Source of the DNA: Crocodylus rhombifer
Lineage: Eukaryota; Chordata; Crocodylia; Crocodylidae
Assembly (NCBI GenBank): GCA_038503035.1
Contig: JAVSML010001083.1
Coordinates: 4,905-68,904 of the forward strand
Reading direction: 5' to 3'
Length of the DNA: 64,000 bases
The notes under the pieces are model-generated. The model saw nothing but the letters and a program-made list of their open reading frames with translations, ran no database searches and was not told the origin of the DNA. The translations under genes were made by a program, and so were the position numbers. Each line of letters opens with the position of its first letter. The first letter of the stretch is position 1. This document shows, one piece after another, positions 13,110-26,274 of this stretch.

Positions 13110-14640
13110 AAGGGACTGGAGATGCCCAGAGCAAGGGGGCAAAGCACATCACCTGCATGTGGGATGAGAAATGATGGTCCTGATTTGGCACCCTGTGTCT
13201 GTCCACACCTGGTCCCTTAGGAGCATTTGGAGCGTGCGAGTGCAGATTTGCAGGCTCTGACCCTGGGAGAGACCCCCGGGCTGGGAGATGTTCAGTGCGC
13301 TGAGTCCCCCCAGTCCAGTCCATGTAGGAGCCATTTCCCCTCATGCCCCTCCTCAAGTATCCCTCCCAGTATGGGGCTGTGTCTGCTGCTCTTACCCCTA
13401 CCCCCCAATGAGGGGAAGGCAAATTGGTACCTGCCACCCCGGGCTGGGGAGGGACCATCATCACCTTCAGAAAATATCCCCACGCTGAAGGTTTTTAGGC
13501 CCATCTGCTGAAAAGATCCAGCAATGAAAAGGGAAAGGGTTTTGTTTAAAATAGCCTGAAAGAAAGGGGGGCCAGGAAATCCCAAAATAAATGTTTCCCT
13601 AGTAGGGGAACTCCCCCACCACAGCTAGTGGCATGGGTGGACAGGAAGGGTGAACTGTAAAAGGCTGAAACTGGGTTAATTTACATTGCATTCTGCCCTG
13701 TCTCCAGAAACAAAGCATCTTCAGCAGAGACAGGGTTTTTCCCCGGTCCTGCCCACACCTCAGCTGGGAATCCCATCAAAGGGCCCTTCCCTGGCAGCAG
13801 AGCACCAGCGACCATCTGCCCTCAAGTCAAATGGTCCCCTCATTCATTTCTGCTTCAAATCCCCACCAAAGATAGGATTGTTGTAGACCAGGGAGGTTCA
13901 CACCTTTGTGCAGAGGAGTCATAATGGATGTGCGTGGCTTGACACAGCTGGAGTCGCCTCTCCAGACTCATTATCATTAGGATACTGGCATGTCTGGCTG
14001 TACAGCCAGCGACCCTGGGCCCGTTGCACTAAGTGCTATGCACATGAGCAAAGGTGTCCCTTGCCCCAAAGTGATCAGCACTAGAACAGCTCGGACCTTC
14101 TTCTTCTCTGCTTAACCCAAATGCTCCCACCCGCACAGCTGAGTCCAGAGACAGGTTGTGGGAAAGGCACCTGTGGTGGATGCTCCATATAACCACAGAG
14201 GGGCACAGGTATTCAGGCTAGCAGCTGTTGTGAAGGCCAGTTTTGTTTTCAGGAGGCATCCGTCATGGAGCAAAACTAACAGCGTGCAATTCGGATCACC
14301 AGGCAAAGAGTTTGGGAATAAAGGTAACTCAAACCAACAGTCGGGATGAAGAGTTTGCAAGTTTTCCTGATTACTTATTGTTATTAATAATGACAAACAA
14401 CTAATACCTGGGCAAAAATGACCAAAAATATATTATACTTCCACTAGAATGGACTCTACACACACTCTTACTCAGGCCTTTAGTGGACCTTAATTCCCTC
14501 AGCTGATGGGAGGGGATGGGGGTCATGGCTCCTACCCCATAAGAACTGCTCCTTCCAGGGGGACAGGTGGCCCCAGCCCTCCACAGGCCCCTGGGGTTGG
14601 GCTTTCAGCAGCCCAGGCCTTGAGGGGACATTAATCCTTT
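13110..14640. other. No gene recognised
   Basis: I see no exon with recognisable splice sites or domain in this interval, and no clear transposon ends. It separates the unit A promoter from the duplicated flank that begins near 14,640. Confidence 0.45.
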
Positions 14641-16080
14641 TAGTGAATGTTAGAGGATGAGGGTCATGGGGGCCCATTTATCCTGTCGCCATTGGGACAG
14701 GCCCCAGTTGCCCAACTGGGAGTGTGGGGGAGTGAAGTGAAAAAAGTTTGGATAGGGATGATTCTGCCTCAGGCAGGAGGTTGATCTACATGACCTCTGG
14801 AGCTCCCTTCCTGCCCTACTTCTCTATGACCATGACCACGACCATGATTCTGGCTGGCTCCTTCTCATCAGGTGCCTGACACCTGCTTGCAGAGCCTGCT
14901 ACATCCCCCGACTCCTCACAGCCCCCTGCTCCACAAGGGGTGTTAGAAAGGGCTCCATTTGTCCCTCCAGGGATGTTAGCTTGGCTCCCCAGGCAACTCA
15001 GCCCGCCTGGGGAGAAGGGAAGGGCTCCCTTTGGGCTGATCAAAGCACCCATTAATGCCTTTGTTGTGCCCTAGGTTGTGGGAGGGATTTGGATGGGCTC
15101 TAGGGTAGAACATGGGGCAGAAACAGGGTTGACTAGGAAGGTTAAAGGTGAAATATCTCATGTCAGAAATTTCTGCTTTTCACCTAATCCAGTCTTCACT
15201 CATGGAGGCTCCTTCTGCCCCATGTCACCTCCTTGTCATGGCTGCTTCTTCCCCTCCTGGGCAAGGAGAGATGTCTTTCCTTTTCAGCTGAAGACCAAAG
15301 ATGCTCAGATTTTTCTTTATTTGCACATTTTGGTTTGGGGGGCAAAATAAACAGTTTTATGGGTCTTATTCCCTTGAGTGACATGCACGTTTTTCAGTCC
15401 CAGAAAAACAAAACCCCTTTGCTAATTTTCATTGACATTTTGTATTCCTTTATTTACTTGCCAGCAAAATATTTTGCAGAGTTCATTTTGCTGGAAACAA
15501 TTATTTCTTTCTTCACCAAAGACACTTTTTTAAATACTAAGAAATGATAAATATTTACATGTAAGATCTATCCCATTCAAAAGCTTTGTATCAGAAATTC
15601 TTTAGAGGAAACTCAGAAAATCACATTTAAAAATTAAAAGCAATTAAAAAGACTATTCAATTAAAAAAAAAGATCATACAAGAAAGATTAGGCATGCTTT
15701 GCACCCCTGTGGTCTAAAGTCTTTGGCAGAGCAGTTCATTGATAACATACCCTTGGCTGTTCCCCTTCCTGAGATATCCTGTGCCCCAAACTTTAGGATT
15801 GAAGCCTTCCTGGATCCTCCTCTTGATGCAGACAAATTTGAGTGTGTGACTGAAACGAAGATTTTTTTTCCCCCCACAAAACACTCCTGACTTTAGCAAA
15901 GGCAAGAGTGGAAAGACACAGAGGAAACATTTCCCAGAGACTGGAGAAGGCAGGAGAAGTCTGCCCAGAACAGAAAAGTAGCCTTGGTCTCAAAGAGGCA
16001 AATCCTGAAAATGCTGTGAAAGTGGGAAGCCTTTCCCCAATCCTTGTAGGCCTTCCCCAAACCCTTTGCCCCACCCCATC
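14640..16080 (-). repeat. Duplicated 3'-flank block, copy 2 (beyond unit B)
   Basis: Read on the minus strand, this block matches about 60,420-61,560 beyond unit D. The part from 14,640 to 15,660 also matches positions 1-990 (inverted). It contains 'aataaag' on the minus strand near 15,325. It also contains a plus-strand segment 'AEQFIDNIPLAVP' that stays open in the unit D copy. I regard it as flank that travelled with the zinc-finger units. Confidence 0.7.
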
Positions 16081-19000
16081 ACATCAGACCTTGCCAACGT
16101 ATCCCCCAACAGTTTGGGGTGTTTAGGCAACAAAGGTGCCAGCTGAAATGGTCTCGTGGTTGGGGGGGAGGGCAAAGAGCATTGGGAGGGTAGGGTCAGG
16201 GCCACTAATAGGGGATTATGGAGGAAAAGTAGGTGCCAGGTGCTTTTGGGACACTGCAATTCAGGGCAATGCTGGCAGGGTCTGAGGGCAAATGAGGCTT
16301 GGGGAGAGGGCGCGCAGTGAGGGGAGGGCTGTAGAGCAGAAGTGAGAGAGTTGAGCCTGCAGGTGAGGGCGGTCCTGGTAGGGTCCCCCCTGTCTTCACC
16401 CAGGGACCCTCCATGTGTCAGCCAGGGAAGCCCATGCCACCAGGGTGGCCCCAACCACAGCCATAACACAGGAAGTCTAAGTCACTCCCTTACCCCACAG
16501 TGAGCAGGCCCATGGCATGAGAAGCACAAAGCATACGATTGGGGCGGGGGGAAGAGCTAGTCCTCTGTCAGAGGATGCTTAAAGGCTGAATGCTTGCAGG
16601 TCATACATCCTCGTCGTTGTCTCCTGAGGCTATAAATGCAGACGGCATTTCAAGGCTCGGAGGCTGGTAATGCTTGCGGGCTTGCGGGGGTTTGGGGGGC
16701 CCTTGGTTCCAGTATTTCTGGCAGGGGTAAAAAGAGCTTCAGATATGTCACTGTCTTAGGTCCTGGCTGCCAGGGCCATGGGGAAGAGCAGTTTTTCCTC
16801 TGGGGGATGCAGTCCCTATGTGAATGCCTGTTCCCAGCTACTGTCATGGCCATGGCTCAGGGGCTGCCCAGCAAGGGATTGGGGTGAGAGAAGGGGGCAA
16901 CCAGGAAAATATACTACCCCTTCCACAAGGAGGTCAGATGGGTAGCTGATGGTTAGCCTCTCCCATGTGGACTTCCCTTCCAGCTGTTGCGATATAGAGT
17001 TAACTAGTTGAGTTTTGTGGCGATATGATTGATGGAAGCCACCGTCTTGAAGTGGGCCATCCTCACCTCAACTCCCGTTAGGTTATGCTGAATTTTCTGT
17101 GTTCTGGAAGAGTGGAGGGGACCAGTCCAGGCCCGTTTGCTCCTGAAAGAGGGTTTGCTGGACAGCTGCTCACTTCCTGGCAGAACACATCTCCCAAAAA
17201 CATTTCCAAGCCCATTTCCCCATCTCCTGTCCATGCTGTGGTCAAGTTAATTGAGGGAAAGTTTACCCATGCTGCCACCCTGTGGCTCCCACCCCAAAAG
17301 CTTCCACAAGTGTAGTGGGAATAGACCCTGGCATGGCCAAGTATTGCCAGAGCCTTTCCTAGTGTTCTTATGGGGGGGACTATAACTACAACGTACTCAT
17401 TAGCAGATCATCAAAAAGGAAAAGTAGGGCTGGAAGGGACTTCTATAGCTCATCTAGACCAGCCATCCCAGGCAAGTCCCTGCCTAACCTCTCTCTAAAA
17501 CTACACATTCAACCCTACCCTACAACTACAAGGCAAAAACATCAAAACCATGTTATCCTGCCACAGGTAAGGACAACAGTAGTCTGTGTCCTTATGACAC
17601 AAGGGTTGTCAAAAAGCAGTCAAGGGATGAGTTCACTGTAAAATTAGAAGATTCAAGAGGCAAAAGTCAGCTTCACTTGCTTTTGAGGTACTTCAACAGC
17701 AATGTGCTTCAGGCTTTCTAGCTGCTGCTGCTGATTTGGAGGCAAGGAAGAACTTCTTTATGGTAAGGGTGACCAGAGTCTGGAACAGACTTCCCAAGGA
17801 AGTCTTCCCCAACCTTGGAAATCTTCAAGAGGAGCCAGGACAGACACTTACTGGGATTTTTTGATCTCAGCTGTATTCCTGCCGAGCAGGGGGATTGCAC
17901 CCGATGATCTTTTGAGCTCCCTTCCAGCCCTTAATTTTATGAATTGCTTTCAACCTTTCCCATAGCCTCACTGGAAGAATCAGCATCTCTTTAAAAACCC
18001 ATATGATCTATTCATCTCCGATATCCCTCGAGAGCCTCAGTCACAGGTCCCTTTTCCCCTACCTCCAGGCTTTTGCTCCTTGTAAATAAGGGGCAGGTGG
18101 GTCAAGGTCAGCACAGTACTGTTGTTGTTGCATCCTCTGCCTGAGACAAGGAGGCTGTGGGCAGGTACCAGGTGAGAGAAAATAGGGCCATGCTCTTGCC
18201 TGGATGAAAAGCCATCTTGGAGCCAGTCCAGTAAGCAGGACCAGCTTGATTTGTTTGGGAGGAAAGCAAAGAAAGATTTAAAAATGTTGGAAGGCACTCA
18301 GAGAGATAGACACAAACTCCAACCTAGGCAGGGGACTCCAAGTTCCTCTCTGACCCAAACTAGGTGGCAGATTTGCATCCTCATTGATATGTTCAGCCTT
18401 GTAAAAGTAGCACCTGCCCTGAACCATTCTCCTCTGCCATGGGGGTGAACATCAGAGAGACCCTGGGCGTATGCGGGCTGGTCTACCCAAAACAAATATT
18501 TAACCTGGGCAGAGGGAGGCTGGAAAGTGCATTGGCAGATGGGGCCACCTAATGTGGCAGAGAAGAAAATACTGCAAGGAATGCAGCCAGGACTGTTCCC
18601 ATCTGGAATATCCTTTGGAGACACAGTAGGAGCCCCCAAGATTGGGGGTGTCTGTAAGGATGAGTACAAAATCAGTGTGAGGAACTGGCTTGGGAAAGGG
18701 ACAAACACATCTGGACCCCAAAGGGACATGGCCTCTGAGTCTGCCTTCCACGTTGACTTGGACTGGCTGCCCTGACCCCAGGGCTGCGTCTGCTGTTCCA
18801 GCTGACCAGCACGTTAGCTATCACTGGGGATCTGGCTTGTTGTGCTGTAGTTCCGAGTGGCACTCCTGGCCTTATGGAGGAACAGAGCCAATTGGAGATG
18901 GTGGGGCTATGGAGACAGCAGGTGATGCTGTGACCCAGAACATGATCTCTCAGTTCCAGGAGTCACGGATTTCATCTTGGCCATCACATACAGCTGAGCT

Positions 19001-19120
19001 TGCAGAGGTGTTGGAGACAGAGGGAAGCCTGGGTGCATGCAACAAGCAAAGCAGTGAACCAGAGAGGAGGCCTGGGAGTTTCCTAGGATAAAGCAATCAA
19101 GAACTGATTTATGGATATTC
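16080..19120. repeat. 3' flank of unit B with CR1 scraps
   Basis: There are no exons. A CR1 3' scrap in minus sense lies at about 17,411-17,520. A second CR1 scrap in plus sense lies at about 17,735-17,945, with 'KNFFMVRVTRVWNRLPKEV' in frame. Segments near 18,060 and 18,780-18,900 match, in inverted orientation, about 60,030-60,060 and 59,180-59,330 beyond unit D, so this flank belongs to the inverted duplication. Confidence 0.55.
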
Positions 19121-19122
19121 CC

Positions 19123-19128
19123 TTTATT
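19123..19128 (-). terminator. Candidate poly(A) signal of unit B
   Basis: AATAAA on the minus strand lies about 370 bases beyond the unit B stop codon at 19,498-19,496. Unit D has its signal at a similar distance from its stop (58,770). Confidence 0.5.
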
Positions 19129-19495
19129 GAGCTCCTTGTCCAAACTGGTTCTCTCACAGAATCAGAGGAACTGCCTAGGTGATTATCTTGTCTGGTTCTT
19201 TATCAAGACAGTAAAAAAACTGATGACAATAAAATGTCCTAAACACCACAGGAAGGAAAAGAAAGTGATCACCTTGCTGCCACAGGTGGTAGTAGCCTAG
19301 GACTTGACAGTTCAAGAAAGATTGTCCGTTTTCAGGGCAACTTTGGTTTTGTGTCTCCCCACTTTTATCCTCTCTGCTCCCTGGCTTTATCACTTAAATC
19401 TTACCTGTTGTCTTCTCTGTCCCAGCTGTCATCAGATGCTACCAGAACTTCCCATGTGAGACACTCTACATGGAAGCAGGAAGAAGCTGGGCGCA

Positions 19496-21450
19496 TTACA
19501 GTCCGCAGTTTGAACCCTTACGCTCATTGCTCAAGGAAGATGAGGGAAACTGCCCCCCATTCAGCACGATGATCCTGTTCCCATGGGTTCGCTGGTGCTT
19601 CTTCAGGGCAGAGCTCTGCTGGAAACACTTCTGGCACTGGAGACAGCGATACGGCTTCTCCCCCGTGTGCACACGCAGGTGATTGGTGAGGTTGGAGCTC
19701 TGCGTGAAGCTCTTCCCACACTGGCTGCAAGAAAATGGTTTCTCCCCTGTGTGCACACGCACGTGATTGGTGAGTTTGGAGCTCTCAGCAAAGCTCTTCC
19801 CACAATGGCTGCAGGAGAAGGGTTTCTCCCCCGTGTGTATACGCATGTGCACGGCAAGTGAGGAGCTCTCAGTGAAGCTCTTCCCACACTGGCTGCAGGA
19901 GTATGGCTTCTCCCCTGTATGCACACGCAGGTGGTTTGTAAGTGTTGACCTCTTGGAGAAGCTCTTCCCACAATGGCTGCAGGCAAAGGGTTTCTCTCCT
20001 GTGTGCACACGGAGGTGATTGGTGAGGTTGGAGCTTTGTGTGAAGCTCTTCCCACACTGGATGCAAGAGAATGGCTTCTCCCCCGTGTGCACGCGCAGGT
20101 GATCAGTGAGGTTGGAGTTCTGGGTAAAACTCTTCCCACAATGTGTGCAGGAGAAGGGTTTCTCCCCCGTGTGCACACGAAGGTGATTGGTGAGGTTGGA
20201 GCTCTGCGTGAAGCTCTTCCCGCACTGGCTGCAAGAAAATGGTTTCTCCCCTGTGTGTACACGCACATGATTGGCGAGTTTGGAGTTCTCCGCAAAGCTC
20301 TTCCCACACTGGCTGCAGGAGAAGGGTTTCTCCCCCGTGTGCACACGCACGTGCACGGCAAGTGTGGAGCTCTCAGTGAAGTTCTTCCCACACTGGCTGC
20401 AGGCATACGGCTTCTCCCCTGTGTGCACACGCAAGTGGTTACTAAGTATTGACCTCTTGGAAAAGCTCTTCCCACACTGGCTGCAGGAGAAGGGTTTTTC
20501 TCCTGTGTGTATGCGAAGGTGATTGGTGAGATTGGAGCTCTGTGTAAAACTCTTCCCACACTGGATGCAAGAGAATGGCTTCTCTCCTGTGTGCACGCGC
20601 AGGTGATCAGTGAGGTTGGAGTTCTGGGTAAAACTCTTCCCACAATGGCTGCAGGAGAAGGGTTTCTCCCCTGTGTGCATGCGCAGGTGATTGGTGAGAC
20701 TGGAGCTGTAGGTGAAGCTCTTCCTGCACTGGCTGCAGGAGAAGGGTTTCTCCACTGTGTGCACACGCAGATGACTGGTCAGTTTGGAGCTCTCAGTGAA
20801 GCTCTTCCCACACTGGTTGCAGAATAACATTTTCTCCCCTGTGTGCATGCACTGGTGCTGTGTGAGATTGGAGCTCTTGGTGAAGCTCTTCCCACACTGT
20901 AGGCAGGAGAATGGCTTCTCCCCCACATGCACACAAGTGTGGCTTCGCAGGTGATCCCACCTAGTGAAGCTCTTTTTGCACTCAGCACAGCGGTATAGCT
21001 GCTCCTGCATGTGTATGCCCTTATGCACTTGCAGGTCATTTAGGGAGACAAAGCTCCTCCCACACTCTGGGCAGAGATGGGGGTGCTCCCCTGAGTGCAT
21101 TTTTTGGTGCCCAAGAAAAGGGCATGGATGGTGGAAGCTGTCGCCACGCTCAACACAAGGCTGGACATTCTCCCTCCACTGGGTTCTCCTGTGGGCCCCA
21201 AGTTCCTCTTTGTCCCAAAAGCTCTCACTGGGCAGTCCACATATATGCAGCCCTTGCCTACCAGGAACCATGCCCTTGGGGCTCTTCAGGTTTCTCTGCC
21301 CTTTAAATCCTTCCCTGTTTCTTTCGATCTCCACTGTTCTCTGTCCCTGTTGGTGGGGGAGCTGGTTTCTGGCCTGAAACAGCTTCAGGTTAGTAGGCCC
21401 TTCCTCATGATGCTGCTGCTGCTCAGCTCTGCCCAGTGTTTCAGCATCTG
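19496..21450 (-). CDS. Unit B KRAB zinc-finger protein, finger exon (18 C2H2 fingers)
   Basis: This is the terminal exon of the one intact KRAB-ZNF gene in the window. The 'tctacccag' acceptor opens a phase-1 exon, so G plus CA gives alanine and the frame runs into '[12 protein letters not shown]'. A linker of roughly 100 residues and two decayed fingers come first. Then 18 C2H2 fingers follow at 28-residue spacing, most with 'HTGEKPF' linkers and the 'C..CGKSF' core. The last finger is followed by a tail of about 30 residues and a stop at 19,498. With the two upstream exons the frame is 732 codons plus stop. The product should bind DNA in the nucleus and repress through KRAB. Fingers 6-11 and 12-17 are near-identical blocks. 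The first coding exon was not found. Confidence 0.9.
19651..20658 (-). repeat. Tandem duplication of six zinc fingers in unit B
   Basis: Two adjoining 504 bp blocks, 20,658-20,155 (fingers 6-11) and 20,154-19,651 (fingers 12-17), have the same finger order. The helix residues of fingers 6/12 (QNSNLTD), 7/13 (QSSNLTN) and 11/17 (QSSNLTN) are identical. The others differ slightly (KRSILSN/KRSTLTN, ESSTLAV/ESSSLAV, ENSKLAN/ESSKLTN). Block length is exactly six times 84 bp. Confidence 0.9.
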
Positions 21451-22787
21451 CTGGGTAGACAAGAGCCCAGAAATTAGTCCCTGTCTAGCTGACAGAGGGA
21501 AAGTTCTGCTATTATCCCTTGTTGGGATGTGCCCCAGACCCTGGATGGGCCTAGGTTCCTCTGTGTATGAGAAGGGGTCCAATTCGACATGGACTCTGAG
21601 TCTCAGGTCGCATAGGTTGTATCCGTTGTGCCCCAGTTATAGAGCACAACATGGGCAATTCTGGTAAACACAAGGAGATGGGTGACAGGAGGCCTCCTGA
21701 GTCTGGGGGGGGGCACCAGTAGGGCACAACTGGGAGGGGGAGGTTCCCCAGCAGCTGATCGCAGCAACCAGAGGTGGGGAGGGTGGGTCCCCAGCAGCCA
21801 CTCATGGCAGCCAAGTGTGTGTGTGTGGAGGGGGGTGGCCCCCAACAGCCTGTCGCTGAGTATGCCAGCGGCTCAGAGGAAGTGCCACTGATGTCCTGCT
21901 AGCAGAGCCAATTTTACAGGGGGCACAAGTGCTCTCCATGCCCCCATCAGCTGGAGCACTTGCTCTTGTGGGGGGACACCAGAGCTCTCGGGGAGGTGAT
22001 GTCTGTGCCCCACCCCCAGTGCATCGCCTATGCACAAGGAGATGCTTCTATCCCCCTACCCCAGGCATGAAAGCTTGTGAATCCCAACTGTACCTAGTAG
22101 GCATTTCATACCGCTGGAGGTATTCTTTGAATATTGCTTTTATTCCCCTGACTGTTCCAGAGACGAGGAGCAGAGTTCCAGTTCAAACTAAACAACAGGA
22201 CTAGCAGCAGTGGGTAACAGATCTGCAGCCTCTCTATAGCCCAATCTTTAATAGCCACCCCCAAAGTTTATGCCAACGGTAATAGCTGCCATAGGACTAT
22301 TCAAACAAGATCATGCCCTACCAAAGATCACAACAGAGGCTGGCCTATCAACTCCTGCATTACTGAGAAAAAAAAATGGAAATTTAAGCTTTTGGTACCC
22401 CCAGGGATACCAGATTTGTGCCTCAAATCAAGACAGCAGGCTAGGCTTTGTCCCTAATATTTCAGTATTTCCCTGTGCGCAGCCCCTCCCTTCCATGACA
22501 AAATGCCTCCTGAGAGGAGGATCTGAAGGGTTGAAGGTGAATTTCCTACTTGAACAGCCCTAAATAGGGAAAGAATAAGGGATCAGTTGCTTGTCCCTGT
22601 ATTAGTGAATGGCAAAGAGTGGGTACACACACCTGCCTGGACAACACAGATCTGGTTAAGCTGTGTGATGTCAGGACCTTGTGGCAGCAATTCAAGGCAA
22701 GTGTTCAGGTTTCCAGCTCCCCCTGGATATAGAGAGGTTCTGAGCTGAGGTGTGGCTGGACGGAGGTTGGGGATTTTCAGGACTCAC

Positions 22788-22904
22788 CTGGGGACAAGTC
22801 CTCAGAAAATGAACTTTCTTCAGCTTTCTCATCATTCCAGACCCAGAGCTCCATCTCTCCTCGCTGTATGCGGCAGATTAAGTCTGGTGTGGGACCTTGA
22901 CAAC
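22788..22904 (-). CDS. Unit B 117 bp KRAB-B-position exon
   Basis: The exon is bounded by an acceptor ending 'ccaacacag' and a 'gtgagt' donor. It is 117 bp, phase 1 to phase 1, and encodes 'CQGPTPDLICRIQRGEMELW' and then an acidic 'NDEKAEESSFSEDLSP' tail. It joins the KRAB-A exon (…SLG) to the finger exon in frame. The 'PDLI' core is typical of the segment after KRAB-A. Confidence 0.88.
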
Positions 22905-23272
22905 CTGTGTTGGGGAGTATAGAAAAGGTGTTTACTCCACCATCCAATGCCCAATTGGGATTTGGAAAAAGTATCCAATGAACTCAAACATTTTAATGGG
23001 GAATAAAAGGAAAAGGAAAGGATGACGTTCAGGATAAAAGAGAAGTGACTACAGGCAGAAACCTTCAACAGATCATGGTCTTGGCCACCAAAGCAAGTGC
23101 ACCGATCAATGTTTGTATGAAATATAAAGCATCATCCCCTCCAAAAGCTCACAGTGGCAGCAAGGAAGGTAGGCAGAGATGCAGTGATATGTGATGTGCA
23201 AGGAGGAAGAAAGGGAATGCTTTTACATATTTTTGAGATACTGATTTGAAAACAGACATTGCACAGCCATCT

Positions 23273-23381
23273 ATTGAACTGATCTTATTTCGGTAATTCT
23301 AGGCAACCCCCCACCCCCAGAAATGTGTATATTCTCAATAAAGGTTTAGTGATGAGTCTTGAAATTGAAAGGGCCATGCCA
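23273..23381 (-). repeat. 109 bp perfect direct repeat, copy 1
   Basis: This is identical base for base to 26,555-26,663 over 109 bp, and both flanks differ at once. Unit A has weakly similar sequence near 8,070-8,110 ('attctcagtgaaggttt'), at the same relative position in the same intron. This copy is therefore probably the older one. No coding potential beyond a short chance frame. Confidence 0.9.
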
Positions 23382-23399
23382 AAATAATAACAATGAAGG

Positions 23400-25240
23400 C
23401 TTGTATATAGGAAAGAAAGTAATTCATTTTGACACTGCCTAGAAAAGGATGACGTTATAACAACTGTAGAAGCAACTATAGCAGCTTTTTCATCCAATGG
23501 GTAGATTGTTACAGGAGATGATCCAGAGCTGTATATGTACTTTCGATATAGACTGTTTGCATTAGGGATATAGATAAGAGAAGGAAGAAGACACACTGTT
23601 TACAGAATGAAGAGGTTTGTAGTACGGCACCAGTCAATGCTGTTTCCCAAGAAAATAATTTGATAAAATTACCTCTAGAAGAGATGGTCATTCAATAAAA
23701 ATAGGTGGCACAATGAACAGAAGTAGAGATATAACCAAATTCAAAGGCGACACCTTGTGAGAGCAACAAGGTCCTACACAGTATTGTACTTGCTGTCTTT
23801 GGCCTGTTCTCAAAAGGTAAAATAAAGAAAACATCAAGGAAAGGAAGAAATGGTGGAAGTTAGTGTAAACAGAAAGCTTGGGCTGTGTAAACCAACTTAT
23901 AAAATAGAGAGCTTAATGAAGATTCACTATGAGATTCAGGGAAGGTAGCTTTACCTACAGTAAACAGAAGTCTTTGTGAAGAAACAGAAGTGGATTTGGA
24001 TCAAGTCATATATTCAGAAAAGACAAGAGCTATAAAAATAGCAGTAGCAAAAGAAGCAGCACTGAAAGGCTTGTATGAAGAGCTGGACACTACAGAGGAT
24101 GAAAAACAATTGATATCCTGTCTTAAATCTGTAATTATTCAAGTCTCTTGTTTAATCATGTTGTATTCAATGCTATTTGTAATGCGAAAAAAAGTATTAA
24201 ATGTGAGCTGAAACAATTCTTGCATTTTGAAATTTTATTGAGAGGGAGAACGTTTCAGAGAACATTTGGAGCCACTGACACTGTGAATAAAGTTGAAATT
24301 CCAGCTGACAGTGCAGAGGAAAATCAGGAAAGTGGTAAATTAATCTGAAAGCAAGCAAGCAAAGAAGTTAAATAGTAGGTTCATGAACTCAACCTGTGGA
24401 AGCTCCTGAAGCATTAGAAGATGAAGGGAAATCGTGGTTCTATACTTAATGAAAGAAACAATATAAGAAAGAAGATTTGAAATAAATCGTGACTAATTAT
24501 AATATCTATTTTCTCCTTCAAACAGAAAGGGAGTAACTACCAGAGTTCAAATGACAGGAGAACAAATATGACTTAACCAAACTTTCCAAACTGATGACCA
24601 ATTATTGCCTCCAGAGTCAACAGCAACAGGCAGATCAGGGATAATCACTTTGGGGCTTGAGAAAGGGAAAGAGAGTGTCACTAATCATTAAGGAAAGCCC
24701 AGAAAACAATAAATTGGCCTTTAGACATCTGGAAAAAATAAAAGCATTTGTGCAGGTCCCCAAGGAAGATCTTTAGAAGAGGTTGAGGAATAAGAAAGCA
24801 TCAGAAAAGGACACCAGGCTACTAAAAGATACGTATATCCTCCACATAAAATCAGAACAAATGGTTTTCACCACTTGTTCACAGGCACACACCCAGACAC
24901 CAACTTGTGAACAGTGGTTTTCACTAAGGCTCTGCACTTAACCAACTCACTTTTACTCACAGGGATGAGTGTCACCAAAGAAGATCTTAAATCATCTCCA
25001 TCACGGGTCATGCAATTTTTGCAAAGAGACTTCCCAGTACGAAGAATGATTCGAGCAGAAGACAACATCATAGAATAGCAAAGCAAGCTGTGGTCCAGGG
25101 ATGAAGATGCTAGAAAGTAATATGGGGGGAAACTTAGAAGGGCTTCTCATTAGAAGTACCTGTGTCCATCATGTGGACAAGTGTCACTAGAGAAGGTGAG
25201 GGAATGGAAAAGCCATGGGTTGCAACAGCAACTGCTGCTA
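23400..25240 (+). repeat. Decayed RTE-class LINE relic, unit B intron
   Basis: Plus-strand frames with stops read, in order, 'AVAKEAALKGLYEELDTTE' (about 24,040), 'GVTTRVQMTGEQ' (about 24,530), 'KAFVQVPKEDL' (about 24,745) and a 'FH.GSAL' segment (about 24,920). These follow the order of RTE-class reverse-transcriptase landmarks. The copy is antisense to unit B and matches the minus strand of 42,640-44,850 in unit C. The 73-codon open frame at 23,990 is part of it, not a host gene. Confidence 0.65.
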
Positions 25241-25249
25241 ATACCACCA

Positions 25250-26270
25250 CTGGTTACCACCCAGTGTAAGTTAAAAAGGCAGAGAAAGGGGATTGAGGGT
25301 AGAAACAGATGTCACCAAACTGCCTGGTACAGTGGAGCAGTCAGGAAATCCATAATCCAAGGCCAGAGAATCCATAGGTCTCCTCCATACCCAGGGCACC
25401 CCAGGCTTTTCCTGCTTGAAGAGACATGTCCCTGGACTATCCCCAGCCTGTCTCCTCAAGTGAGGAACCCACAGCTTTCCCCACTTCTAGAGATCCCAGG
25501 GGTGTATCTCTATAAATGGACAAATCCTGGCTTTCTTCATTTACAGAAATGTACCCCAAGATTCCCTAGGGCATGTCTCTTAAAGAGGGGAAGCTGAGCA
25601 GAGGCTCCAGGGGCCCAATCCTTCCCAGAAATTCATGGGATTTGCAGGATCGGGCCCCTCAAGCCTCCAGAGTAGCAGGCCAAGGCAGCTGAAGGGTGCA
25701 GGGAGCTCTCCCACCATCCAGCAAACAGATGTCCACCACAGTTGAGCAGCACAATATATTACCAGCATTGTTGTGGCTAACAATTTTAGGTATTTGCAGT
25801 GCAACAAAGGGTATGGAGGTCATTTTGCTATGTCTTTGTGCTTCCATAAACATTTTTTTGGAGGCACAAGGGTCAGGACAGGTGACATTTGTTTCCACCT
25901 GAAATGTGCACTGCATGCTGGGATTGTTAAGATTTTGGACAAAAAGAGAATGAGAAGGATAAACCAATTCCCCAAGGGGATGCTTGCTGGTGAATGAATT
26001 GAAGATGATACAAATATGATGGGATGGCAAAGGCAGGTCATTTTGCAAAGAAATCGCTGGATATGGAAACAGCAGGGGTTACACCGAGAAGACCCCTGCA
26101 AAGGCATCTGAAACCAACAGAGTAGGATATGAAACTGCAAAGAGGGCAAGAGGCTTGAATGACAACAGAGCAGTGGGGCAAAACTGCATTCAACCCACCA
26201 GCTAAAATGCAGGAGGATACGACATTTCTGATCTCATGCAGCTCTGGGTGGGGAAACAAAAACCAGAACA
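25250..26270. other. Intron of unit B, block shared with unit C
   Basis: Between about 25,250 and 25,720 the sequence matches 42,230-42,620 in inverted orientation. It has recurring phrases such as 'gagacatgtcc' and 'gcatgtctcttaaag', suggesting an old internally repetitive element. No exon is visible. Confidence 0.4.
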
Positions 26271-26274
26271 TTAC

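Noticed and set aside
19603..20766. Long open frame of 387 codons on minus within the unit B finger exon
   Set aside because: It is a shifted frame of the repeated 84 bp fingers. Repeats of a stop-free unit stay open in several frames. The true frame has C2H2 spacing.
19650..20770. Regular short repeats resembling a CRISPR array
   Set aside because: The period is exactly 84 bp, the unit encodes C2H2 fingers and the genome is eukaryotic.
23990..24211. 73-codon frame as a small host protein
   Set aside because: It matches RTE-class LINE text, recurs in decayed form in unit C and lies antisense in an intron.
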